A stretch of 64,000 nucleotides of DNA from Thermincola ferriacetica (lineage in GTDB: Bacteria > Bacillota > Thermincolia > Thermincolales > Thermincolaceae), in assembly GCF_001263415.1 (NCBI RefSeq), contig NZ_LGTE01000003.1:1-64000 (forward strand). Direction: 5' to 3'. Shown here one piece after another: positions 40,011 to 47,994 of this stretch. The notes under the pieces were generated by a model that saw only the letters and a list, made by a program, of their open reading frames with translations, was not told where the DNA came from and did not search any database. Position 1 is the stretch's first letter, and each line of letters begins with the position of its first letter. Made by a program: the position numbers and the translations under genes.

Positions 40011-41450
40011 TTATACCTCCGCTTCCAGTAGTTCCCTGCTGAAAAAAATATACTGCGCAAAGCCCCGGACTTCTTTTCCTTCTTTTTCAGCGCCATCAAC
40101 AATTATCGCCCATGTAAACAGCCGGCCGCTGTTTTGCAGGTGACTAAATTTTTCCAGGGTCTCAGTATTTACCGTACCTAACCCATCGCTGATAAAAAGC
40201 ATATCCAATTGGTCTTTTGCGTGATTGGCCGCTATCTTCATTACCTCTTCCAGAGGCCGGTTAAAATCTGTAGTCCGGGTGCCAAAAAAGGTCAGTAATA
40301 TATTTAATATATCACTTTCACCGTAAAATCCTTTAAGGCAACTAATCGTTTCGATGGTCTCGTGGTCGCCAAACAAGATCACTATGCAATCACGCCTGCT
40401 CAACCGGGCCTGTTCCAATACTTTAATGGCGATAGCCTTTGCTTTTTCCTCTTTTGGCCCCTGCATAGACCCCGAACAATCAACACAAATTACCAGTGGT
40501 CCACGCTGCAGCCGGTCACTGAAATCCAGCATCCACAACTGCTGTTCGATTAGCCTGGCATAAAACCTTCTTTTGCTGGACGGATGAAAAAAGTCCCGCC
40601 ACTGCTCTGTTAATAAAAATTCTATCACCCCCCCGGTACAAACCCCCTGTAAACCCCCTTCACCCTCTGCTATACAGGGAATCGCACCCGACCATTTTAA
40701 AGTTTGCGCCCGGTTGGCAATGTTTTTTAACTTCTGATTACCCGAATACCTGGCCATATAAACCAGGTATCCCCGGAGGCCATTGGAAAGAAAGTGCTTA
40801 CTTTTTTCCCCGTACACCAAATCACCTGCCACCGGCACCTGAAACCCTTGCTGAAATTCTTGTCCCAATCGGGAAGCAGAGCCGGAAAACCACAGTCGCA
40901 TCAGCTCGGCCAGCAAAGAACGTTGTACCCGTAAAGCCTTCTCCAGTTCCCTTACTGTGCGCATGTATGCCCGGTAAAGCAAATGGCTGGAAGGCAATTC
41001 CCTGTTGGTACCATACCTTCCCTTTCCCAGGAAATCAGCTTGTGTTTTGAGCCGGTTGACAGTAAAACTTACGGATTTTACCTTTAGGGCCACATCAATT
41101 AATTCAGGCGGTAAAACCTTTACTATTAGAGCCAGAATTTGAAAAGCAGCAAAAAGAGACTTTTGCCTGCCGCCTCTAGTCACCTGGCGTAGCTGCTGGA
41201 ACTCCCGACTTTGTAACAGCCTGTTTATAACGAGGATGTTTAACCTGGCAGCAGCGGGAACCAAGTGCATGGGTGAAACCTCTATGGTACCGGAGTAAAG
41301 CAGCCAGAATAATTCAGGAATCAGTTCGGGACCGAACGGTTTCGTCTGAAATTCCGCCAGAATTTCCTGCCAGCCAGGCCATTGGGACAATGTTTCCCAA
41401 AATATATCCCAGTGATAGGGAGTTAGGTTTAAGGCCTGTTCACGATTCAT
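40011..41450 (-). CDS. VWA-domain protein partnered with MoxR ATPase (ViaA/CoxE-like)
   Basis: The 479-residue protein has an alpha-helical N-terminal two thirds. The C-terminal von Willebrand A domain (about 315-470) has an intact MIDAS motif: VDCSGSMQG, the Thr in GTRTTDFNRPL, and ISDGLG. VWA proteins of this type act with MoxR-family AAA+ ATPases in the maturation of metalloenzymes or complexes (ViaA-RavA, CoxE-CoxD). The start overlaps the end of the MoxR gene by 11 bp, so the pair is coupled. The client is unknown; the CooS-like protein or NrdD are possibilities only. Confidence 0.85.
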   Translation of the reverse strand: MNREQALNLTPYHWDIFWETLSQWPGWQEILAEFQTKPFGPELIPELFWLLYSGTIEVSPMHLVPAAARLNILVINRLLQSREFQQLRQVTRGGRQKSLFAAFQILALIVKVLPPELIDVALKVKSVSFTVNRLKTQADFLGKGRYGTNRELPSSHLLYRAYMRTVRELEKALRVQRSLLAELMRLWFSGSASRLGQEFQQGFQVPVAGDLVYGEKSKHFLSNGLRGYLVYMARYSGNQKLKNIANRAQTLKWSGAIPCIAEGEGGLQGVCTGGVIEFLLTEQWRDFFHPSSKRRFYARLIEQQLWMLDFSDRLQRGPLVICVDCSGSMQGPKEEKAKAIAIKVLEQARLSRRDCIVILFGDHETIETISCLKGFYGESDILNILLTFFGTRTTDFNRPLEEVMKIAANHAKDQLDMLFISDGLGTVNTETLEKFSHLQNSGRLFTWAIIVDGAEKEGKEVRGFAQYIFFSRELLEAEV

Positions 41451-42579
41451 AGCGCTGAGTTCCTCCAGCGGCAGCCAGATTTTTCAAAACCGTTGTCATC
41501 AAGCTGTCAATGTTGTCAACCCTGCTGCCGATTTCCCTGGCCAACTCCAAATCGCTGCCATAAACATGCAACAAGCTTTGTAATTCCTGTTTCAGTTCCA
41601 TCAATCTGGCGCCTTTTTCGGTTCCCTTGGCGAAATGCCAATTACCGCCCGTTAAATCGGCATAAATTTCCCAGGCTTCGGCAGTAATGCTCTCAAGGCG
41701 TTCAAGGACCGGTTTTTGCAAAACCGTCCATATCTCGGCGAATATTTCCCGGTCTCGCGGCGTGTTCCAGAAAATATCCCTTAATATATATAAATCTTCC
41801 AAACAGGCCCTTGTCCTGCCTTCCAGCAGAGCCTCAGCCTTAACTACTAAACAACTTTGCCGCACCCGGCGGTCCGAAACAGCCACCCCCTTTTGGCGGA
41901 CCCCCATAACAATGGCTACCAGCCTTGATATAACTTCCAGGGGCAGTTCTATGTCCAAAACCCGGTTTTGTAGAAAAATAATGTCCTCAATGGACATGAG
42001 TGGAGTTTTATTTGCACCGGGTTCTAAGTTAATTAAATTTTTCAGCTCCTGGGCAGTACTCAGATACCCAAGCTCGTACCTCAACAAAAACCGGTCATAA
42101 AAAGCACTTAATTCACCCGTGGTTTCCACCGGCAATGAATTAGACGCCCCAACCAGCATCATCAACGGTACCTCCGTTAGCCTGGTACCGTTTAAAATTT
42201 TCTTTTCGTTAATAATATTCAAAGTGGCATTCAGGCATCCACTGTTGGAATTAAAAACTTCATCGAGAAACCCAATATGAACATCCGCCAACCGGCCATC
42301 CAACACCCGGACAAATTCATCCTTTTCTAACCCTTGCAAGGAAATAGGGCCTATTATTTCATCGGGCCGCGTAAACTTGGTCATCAGATAGGAGAAATAT
42401 TTGACTCCCGCAATCTTTTGGACCATGCTGTTCACCAACAAGCTTTTGGCTGTTCCCGGAGGTCCAATGAGCAGGACATTGCTTTTCGTTAGAAGCCCTA
42501 AAAGCAAACCCCGTATTACATCGTCACGCTGCCGGAATTCCTGTTGCAGCGCTTGTACTATATCAGTTAACGGTCCCAT
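41440..42579 (-). CDS. MoxR/RavA-family AAA+ ATPase
   Basis: The 379-residue AAA+ protein has Walker A GPPGTAKS (about residues 39-46), Walker B IGFLDEVF, the MoxR-type FTRPDEIIGPISL and sensor NSLPVE motifs. A helical C-terminal lid follows. It probably remodels a partner complex together with the VWA protein it is coupled to. ATG 42579 lies 9 nt after AAGGAG and gives MGPLTDIVQAL; an upstream in-frame ATG has no ribosome site. Confidence 0.9.
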   Translation of the reverse strand: MGPLTDIVQALQQEFRQRDDVIRGLLLGLLTKSNVLLIGPPGTAKSLLVNSMVQKIAGVKYFSYLMTKFTRPDEIIGPISLQGLEKDEFVRVLDGRLADVHIGFLDEVFNSNSGCLNATLNIINEKKILNGTRLTEVPLMMLVGASNSLPVETTGELSAFYDRFLLRYELGYLSTAQELKNLINLEPGANKTPLMSIEDIIFLQNRVLDIELPLEVISRLVAIVMGVRQKGVAVSDRRVRQSCLVVKAEALLEGRTRACLEDLYILRDIFWNTPRDREIFAEIWTVLQKPVLERLESITAEAWEIYADLTGGNWHFAKGTEKGARLMELKQELQSLLHVYGSDLELAREIGSRVDNIDSLMTTVLKNLAAAGGTQRYES

Positions 42580-42697
42580 GGCAAATCGCTCCTTGTCCAT
42601 TATCATTAGTTAATATGAATCAAGGAGCAATAATTTATGATTTCAGCTCTCCAGACCAGTTTTTGGTACCGCTTTATTATAGCTTGGCAAGAGATAA

Positions 42698-42732
42698 GGC
42701 TTCCACCTTAAGCGTAATGCTTTGGGGAAGCC
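42698..42732. terminator. Hairpin after the MetE-like gene
   Basis: GGCTTCC (42698-42704) pairs with GGAAGCC (42726-42732), with an inner AAGC/GCTT. The T-run after it is weak, so this is a possible terminator only. Confidence 0.45.
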
Positions 42733-42737
42733 ATAGT

Positions 42738-43814
42738 TTAGAACCCTTCGCGGAATTTTTCGGATACCCGAACGGTAATGTCGTAAACTTTGTTGGCCAG
42801 TTCTTCCGTCAAAATCCCCGTTCCGCAGCTAGGCGTAATCAGAGACTGCCTTAATAATATGTCTCTGTCTAAACCTTTTCCTTCCAATGCCTGCAGCCGT
42901 TCTCCCAGCAAAGAAGCAAGGGTTTCCGCCGATTCCTGGTACAGTTTCTCCGATGTGGGAACGATTCCCCAGGCGAGAATACCGCCACGGTCCATATACT
43001 GTTTCAGTTCACTGCTGTAACTGGCCAACGATACGAAGTATTCATAAGCATCAAAACTGATAATTTCCAGGTTGCTTTCCATTAAAATGGTCCAGTCCAT
43101 ACCGGCGCAACTATGTACCCCTACAGCCGCACCTGCCGAATGGATCTGTTCAAATATGGCATTAAGTTCATCTATTATTTCCTCCCGTTTTAGAGTTACA
43201 TGGGTAGACATGCCGCAGGCATACAACCCCGGGTCGTCTACGAAAATTATTACCGGCAGCCCGAACTCAGCCAATTCCCTGGCCTGCAGCTTCCCCTGCA
43301 TGGACAACACTTTTATTAGCACATCCCTGATTTGCGGGTCGTAATAGGCAGCCCGCCTGTTTTGGTCTGTCAAAGCAAACCCCACCGATAACAGGCCACT
43401 GATTTGCCCCTTCAGGCACCTGGCCGAGCCGGTACCTTTTTCCGTGAGATATTTGTGGAAATCATAATACCCCTTGGCTGAATCCGGCGGAAAAGCAAAA
43501 TACTGCAGCGCCTTATCGTCTCCCTCGGCCGCTGCGAGGTATATGGCGTAAAACTCTCCCAGCCTGGCAGCCCAATCCTGGTCATCGGTATTAAAGTAAT
43601 ATTTTGCACCATGCACACTAATGAGCCCCACTTTGGTTAAAGGCCCGATAAACTGGTTTATAAAACCTTCCTGCTCCCCTGCCCTGGGCAACTGGGCCCA
43701 GTGCGGAATATCCGCAAACTTCTTCATTATAAATTCTGTAGCTTCTCTCGGATCGGTTAATGGTAAACTGCCGATACCGGTCGGCAGGCCTGAATAATCA
43801 AAACCTAAATTCAT
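42738..43814 (-). CDS. Core-MetE/UROD-superfamily zinc methyltransferase
   Basis: The 358-residue protein resembles the C-terminal catalytic half of cobalamin-independent methionine synthase. It has PTGIGSLPLTDP at the start and the zinc ligand motif His-x-Cys (VGVHSCAGMDW). A final Cys lies in LITPSCGTG. The N-terminal folate-binding half of MetE is absent. Short core-MetE proteins in anaerobes take the methyl group from a corrinoid protein. Methionine synthesis or another methyl transfer is therefore possible. It is a one-gene unit with a palindromic operator at its promoter. Confidence 0.75.
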   Translation of the reverse strand: MNLGFDYSGLPTGIGSLPLTDPREATEFIMKKFADIPHWAQLPRAGEQEGFINQFIGPLTKVGLISVHGAKYYFNTDDQDWAARLGEFYAIYLAAAEGDDKALQYFAFPPDSAKGYYDFHKYLTEKGTGSARCLKGQISGLLSVGFALTDQNRRAAYYDPQIRDVLIKVLSMQGKLQARELAEFGLPVIIFVDDPGLYACGMSTHVTLKREEIIDELNAIFEQIHSAGAAVGVHSCAGMDWTILMESNLEIISFDAYEYFVSLASYSSELKQYMDRGGILAWGIVPTSEKLYQESAETLASLLGERLQALEGKGLDRDILLRQSLITPSCGTGILTEELANKVYDITVRVSEKFREGF

Positions 43815-43860
43815 CTCCTGGCTCCTTTCATATCGTCTTTGGTATAAGTTTTCTTACATG

Positions 43861-43900
43861 CATTAATATTAATGTTAGCCTTTTTAGAAAGAAAAATCAA
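43861..43900 (-). promoter_or_regulatory. Promoter with palindromic operator for the MetE-like gene
   Basis: TTGATT (43900-43895), a 17-bp spacer and TAACAT (43877-43872) form a plausible sigma-A promoter. The perfect palindrome CATTAATATTAATG (43861-43874) covers the -10 and start region. Confidence 0.5.
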
Positions 43901-43982
43901 GTTACTCTTGATAAAAGGATTTTCCCTGTCTGCTGCGAATAATTTAACGATGGAATAAAAATATATATGGCGGTGATAAACG

Positions 43983-44345
43983 GTGAGGGAAATACTTAGG
44001 TTAATGCAGGCTCTGCAGTATGCCCTGGAAGGGTTGGTTTACCTGGTTAAGGAACAGAAAAACACCCGCCTTTTAATGGTTATAATGGCTTTAACCCTGA
44101 TAATTTGCCCTTTGTTGGGTTTTTCGGGTTTCCAGACAGCAGTAGTCTTTCTAGCCGTCACCATAACAGCCGTTGCCGAAATAATTAATACTGCCATCGA
44201 AATCACCCTGGACCTTATCTGCAACGGCAAATTTCACCCCAGAGTAAAAATCGCCAAAGACACGGCCAGTTGCGCTGTCTTATTCTGTGTCTTCGCTTCT
44301 GTAGTTGTTTTCCTGATTATTCTTGCCCAAAACATATTCGCTTAA
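43983..44345 (+). CDS. dgkA: Diacylglycerol/undecaprenol kinase family protein
   Basis: The 120-residue membrane protein has three helices. It carries the family signature AEIINTAIEITLDLI (Glu/Asn/Glu/Asp catalytic set) and KIAKDTASCAVL. Gram-positive members phosphorylate undecaprenol to recycle the lipid carrier for wall synthesis. The GTG start is preceded by GGCGGTGATAAAC. The end overlaps nagA convergently by 4 bp. It is the only plus-strand gene between 5.4 and 47.3 kb. Confidence 0.9.
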   Translation: MREILRLMQALQYALEGLVYLVKEQKNTRLLMVIMALTLIICPLLGFSGFQTAVVFLAVTITAVAEIINTAIEITLDLICNGKFHPRVKIAKDTASCAVLFCVFASVVVFLIILAQNIFA

Positions 44346-45526
44346 GCAGAGTAAACAATCTTCCCACCAACTATCGTCATCAGCGGGCGAAACTTTTTGT
44401 CAAATACAGTTATATCTGCATCGAAGCCAGGTAACAGGCTTCCTTTTTTGTTGGCCAATCCCAGCAGCCGGGCAGGATTCAGGGAAGCCATGCCCACCGC
44501 TTCCTCGACAGTTAAACGCACCTGCTCAACCAAATACTTTATTCCTTCAAGCATAGTAATGGCGCTGCCTGCCAAAGCCCCTGTCAGCAGCCTGGCTGTA
44601 TTGTTTTCTACCACCACTTCCATGCTGCCCAACGGATAAGTTCCGTCCTTCATGCCTCCTGCGCTAATACAATCGGTAATGACCGTAATTAATTCCGGTC
44701 CCTTTAATTCATAAGCCAGGCGAAAAGCCAGCGGGTCCACATGGTGGATTTCCGGTATGATACTCAGGTGCAGGTTTTCCAATAACAGCCCTCCACCCAC
44801 AGTCCCGGGTTTGCGGTGGTGAAATCCCGCCATAGCATTGTAAAAGTGGGTGATACCCCTAACCCCCCACTGCATTGACTGTTTTAACATCATGTGATCA
44901 GCTTCCGTATGACCTGCAAAAACAAGGACTCCACTGCTGGCGGCTTCCCGGACCACCCTTGCAGCTCCGGCCATTTCCGGAGCAAGAGTAATCAACCGTA
45001 AGCTACCGGCGGCCATCCGGTTTAAAGTTTGAAAATACTGCTCATCAGGCTCGGTAATAAACCTGTCGTCCAATGCCCCTTTCCAGGCCCGGTTTACAAA
45101 AGGTCCTTCCAGGTGTACGCCCAGGACACAGGCTCCATAGCCGTCCTGTTTTTTAATAAACCCGCCCAAACTTTTGACACATTCAGTCAGCTTCCCTCGC
45201 TCCAGGGGAACCAGGGTAGCCAATAAAGAAGTGGTTCCGCCGCTGGCGTGAAATTCCGCCACAGTGCGGAAGGATTCCTCTTTTCCGTCAGCAAAATCAG
45301 CTCCGCCCCCGCCATGTACATGCAAATCTATGAACCCGGGGCAGATGAACCCGTCAGCAAAGGCAATGACCTGACTCTTTGCAACGCCTGCCGGTGAGAA
45401 CCCCGGTCCGCGGCCGGTAATTTTCCCTTCGGCAAAAGAAACAAACCCCTCTTGCACACCGTCCATAGGATCTACTATGTTACCGTATAATACAGTTGCC
45501 TGTTGAGCACTCGCTGTATTTGCCAT
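44342..45526 (-). CDS. nagA: N-acetylglucosamine-6-phosphate deacetylase
   Basis: The 394-residue amidohydrolase has PGFIDLHVHGGGGADFADG (metal ligands), LGVHLEGPFVN, AGHTEA, THFYNAMAGFHHR and VTDCISAGG with the catalytic Asp. It deacetylates GlcNAc-6-P to GlcN-6-P, feeding amino sugar back to wall synthesis or glycolysis. nagB is not adjacent. The ATG follows GGGAGG, 1 bp after sfsA. Confidence 0.95.
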   Translation of the reverse strand: MANTASAQQATVLYGNIVDPMDGVQEGFVSFAEGKITGRGPGFSPAGVAKSQVIAFADGFICPGFIDLHVHGGGGADFADGKEESFRTVAEFHASGGTTSLLATLVPLERGKLTECVKSLGGFIKKQDGYGACVLGVHLEGPFVNRAWKGALDDRFITEPDEQYFQTLNRMAAGSLRLITLAPEMAGAARVVREAASSGVLVFAGHTEADHMMLKQSMQWGVRGITHFYNAMAGFHHRKPGTVGGGLLLENLHLSIIPEIHHVDPLAFRLAYELKGPELITVITDCISAGGMKDGTYPLGSMEVVVENNTARLLTGALAGSAITMLEGIKYLVEQVRLTVEEAVGMASLNPARLLGLANKKGSLLPGFDADITVFDKKFRPLMTIVGGKIVYSA

Positions 45527-45527
45527 G

Positions 45528-46238
45528 CTAACCTCCCAAAACGGGGATTTCCCTTCCCAAAACTATTTGTGTCTTTTGCACCACACACCTGAAGGCGTGC
45601 AACTCAACACCGCACTCGGCAGCCAATTGCAAGTTTTCGGCAAAAACGGGGTCTGTCTCGGCATTGGGGGCAAATGTTTCCGCATCAGGCCTTTGCACTA
45701 CAAAAATTACCATACCTCTTAATCCCTGCCGTACCGCCTGAACTAATTCTTGCAGGTGTTTGGAGCCCCGTTCGGTAGGAGCATCGGGAAACATGGCCGT
45801 ATTACCTTTAACCAGGGTAACAGACTTTGCTTCAATAAAGGTTTCTTCCCACCTGCCCCTGCCTGCATCAACAGAAACTTTAAAGTCAAAGCGGCTTTTC
45901 CCGAAGGTTACTTCTTTTTTTAGGTCCGTCAATTCTTGGCCCTGCCAAAAAGGCAGGTTGCCTTTTTTTAAAGCCTCCATAATGATTAAATTCGGGACCC
46001 TGGAATCAACCGATACCAAAGTCCCGTGAAAATCCACCAGCAGCAAATCATATTTAGTAGTCCTTTCCGCTTTAAGACTCTCCGCCAGGTATACCCGTCC
46101 CCCAGCCGTGAGCAGTTCCTGCATCCGGCCCGAATTAGGAACATATACCTTTTCCTTTTTTTCGTGCACCAGAACCAGGGCGCTGAACCTGCTGGTTCTC
46201 TGCAAAAAAATACCTTCAACTAAAGCCGGCAGACGCAA
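45528..46238 (-). CDS. sfsA: SfsA family nuclease-like protein
   Basis: The 236-residue protein has the typical SfsA order: a FLQRTSRFSALV OB-like N terminus, VYVPNSGRMQELL, SRVPNLIIMEAL, and a restriction-like core (FGKSRFDFKV, EETFIEAKSVTLV, AMFPDAPTERGSKHL). Named for sugar fermentation stimulation, the family is now thought to bind DNA or act as a nuclease, but its role is unsettled. The TTG start is 6 nt after GGAGGT. It is probably cotranscribed with nagA. Confidence 0.93.
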   Translation of the reverse strand: MRLPALVEGIFLQRTSRFSALVLVHEKKEKVYVPNSGRMQELLTAGGRVYLAESLKAERTTKYDLLLVDFHGTLVSVDSRVPNLIIMEALKKGNLPFWQGQELTDLKKEVTFGKSRFDFKVSVDAGRGRWEETFIEAKSVTLVKGNTAMFPDAPTERGSKHLQELVQAVRQGLRGMVIFVVQRPDAETFAPNAETDPVFAENLQLAAECGVELHAFRCVVQKTQIVLGREIPVLGG

Positions 46239-46239
46239 A

Positions 46240-46566
46240 TTAATTACCTCCGTTGTCCCAATCGTCCAAGTTCCATATGGGAACCCGGTCTTTGGCTGTT
46301 TCTACTGCTTCCCTTCCCAGGCCGTGCAACGTGACCACATAAAAATATACAATACCCAAAACAAGGCTGGCCGCATGCATAACCACCAGAATCATGGGCA
46401 CTGAATGATAGGAAACATTATCGCCGATGCGAATTAACCCTTGCAGCAAAGAAATGGTAGTATAATCGCCCATGGTCTCAGCAATTTTCAAAGCCGCGGA
46501 AACAGAAAGATATTCCATAAAAATGATCAGTAAAGGAATTAAGTGCCAGCCGAACTTTTTTGACAT
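46240..46566 (-). CDS. Membrane protein of unknown function
   Basis: The 108-residue protein starts MSKKFGWHLIPLLIIF. It has hydrophobic segments at about 8-28 and 55-80 with a soluble tail ending in an aromatic, acidic motif (PIWNLDDWDNGGN). I do not recognise it. ATG 46566 follows AAAGGG. Its end lies 1 bp from the sfsA start, so the sfsA-nagA genes may belong to the same transcript. Confidence 0.6.
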   Translation of the reverse strand: MSKKFGWHLIPLLIIFMEYLSVSAALKIAETMGDYTTISLLQGLIRIGDNVSYHSVPMILVVMHAASLVLGIVYFYVVTLHGLGREAVETAKDRVPIWNLDDWDNGGN

Positions 46567-46661
46567 AATACCAGCCCTTTGCAACAAAATTAGACAAATC
46601 TACCTAATTTCATTATAATTCCTGTACACACCTGTGGCAACATGCAACCGATTAAAACCTA

Positions 46662-46907
46662 TCAAAGTGGTATCCTTTGAACACCGAGTCTGATATCCTC
46701 CCCGCAATTGGGGCAGGAAACCAGGTGGATACAACGAGCCACATAACCATCATTGTTCACCATATGGAATAAATCATGCTCCTCGTAAGGACTGTACGGG
46801 CCAAGATAATTATCCAGACTGCCGCCGTCCTCCATAATTTCCGCACACCTGGGACAGCGTAGTGATAAGGTTGTTAATCCGTTGCAAACAGGACAGCCAT
46901 ACTCCAT
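46662..46907 (-). CDS. Small zinc-ribbon protein of unknown function
   Basis: The 81-residue protein has three CxxC pairs (CPVC at 5-8, CPRC at 18-21, CPNC at 66-69), enough for one or two zinc sites. The middle is acidic and Tyr-rich (NYLGPYSPYEEHD). Similar short proteins occur in spore-forming anaerobes, but no function is known to me. The ATG follows GAGGAGTTGGTTTC. Confidence 0.6.
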   Translation of the reverse strand: MEYGCPVCNGLTTLSLRCPRCAEIMEDGGSLDNYLGPYSPYEEHDLFHMVNNDGYVARCIHLVSCPNCGEDIRLGVQRIPL

Positions 46908-46976
46908 GAAACCAACTCCTCGATTATTTTAAATTTATCTTTCCTCCAAACCTGGAATTAGTTGCATAAATACGCG

Positions 46977-47302
46977 AACCACGGAGTACACAGCGCAGCC
47001 AAGCTGCAATCAAAATTTAAAAGACCAGAAACCCATGATAAAACTGAAAAAATGACGCAGAGATAAAAAAGAAAGGTACTCTCAGGCACTACTTAACGGT
47101 CTGAGAACACAGAGAAAAACATAAAACCAAGAAACAACATAAAAAAATCAACAAATCAAAATAAAAAGTAGTCGTTTTCGTTTCTATATAATAACGGCTT
47201 TTAATCAAGATGAGAGCCCATAAACTGATTGCTAAAATACCACATTCCTTTCGCTATACTGTGTGTTTTTTCTCTGTTTTCTCTGCGTCCTCTGCGGTGG
47301 CT
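46977..47302. repeat. ACAGAG/CTCTGCG inverted element, second copy
   Basis: The left arm has ACCACGGAGTACACAG, GACGCAGAG and GAACACAGAGAAAA. The right arm has TCTCTGTTTTCTCTGCGTCC and TCTGCGGTGG. Read inverted, the arms correspond to each other and to the copy at 14136-14306. The 46908-47382 gap holds no gene. Elements of this look are common intergenic repeats in environmental bacteria. Confidence 0.7.
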
Positions 47303-47382
47303 ATTTAAGCGTTTAGACAGAAAAAGGTATTTCAGTAAATTATGTAGAAAATAAATACCAGTAACTAACCGGCGGTGAAGTT

Positions 47383-47991
47383 ATGGTGAATATTTTCAGA
47401 AACCTGGTCATCACTTTATTTACCGGCTTTTTAATCTTGCTTTATACCCCCCTTATCCAATATGCCGCTTCTCCACTTATCGTAAAGGACCCGCTCCAAA
47501 AAGCCGATGCCATAGTGGTGCTGAGTGGAGGCTGGAAAGCAAAAGGGGTACTCGGCACGAGTACCCTTGAACGTTATCAGTATGGCATTAAACTATTTCA
47601 GAAAAAATTTGCTCCAGTTATAATATTCTCCGGCGGTAATCTGCTTGGCAGGCCCGCGGAAGCCGATGCTATGGCAGATATGGCTTTATCGGCCGGCTTC
47701 CCTTACGAAGCTGTTATTTCTGAAAATGCCAGCGCATCAACCTATGAAAACGTTCTGTTTACAACAAAAATATTGCAGGAAAAGCGCCTCAAATCAATTA
47801 TTTTGGTCACTTCACCATACCATACTTACCGGGCCAAAAAAATGTTTGAGGATAAGCAAGTCAAAGTAACCGCCGCCCCTGTTCCCAACGGCGAATTTGA
47901 GAAAGCCAATGGCCTGGAGCGGCTCAAACTCGCCAAAAACATCGTACTGGAATACGGTAAACTGCTGGTTTACGAAGTATTCAAAATATAG
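47383..47991 (+). CDS. YdcF/SanA-family (DUF218) membrane-anchored protein
   Basis: The 202-residue protein has one N-terminal transmembrane helix (7-28). The DUF218 fold follows: DAIVVLSGGW, FSGGNLLGRPAEADAM, ENASASTYENVLF and ILVTSPYHTYRAKKMF. Relatives (SanA, ElyC, YdcF) affect envelope integrity or undecaprenyl-linked steps, mostly without a known reaction. It is convergent with the glycan locus and 3 bp from its end, so a shared terminator is not obvious. The ATG follows GGCGGTG. Confidence 0.85.
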   Translation: MVNIFRNLVITLFTGFLILLYTPLIQYAASPLIVKDPLQKADAIVVLSGGWKAKGVLGTSTLERYQYGIKLFQKKFAPVIIFSGGNLLGRPAEADAMADMALSAGFPYEAVISENASASTYENVLFTTKILQEKRLKSIILVTSPYHTYRAKKMFEDKQVKVTAAPVPNGEFEKANGLERLKLAKNIVLEYGKLLVYEVFKI

Positions 47992-47994
47992 CGG

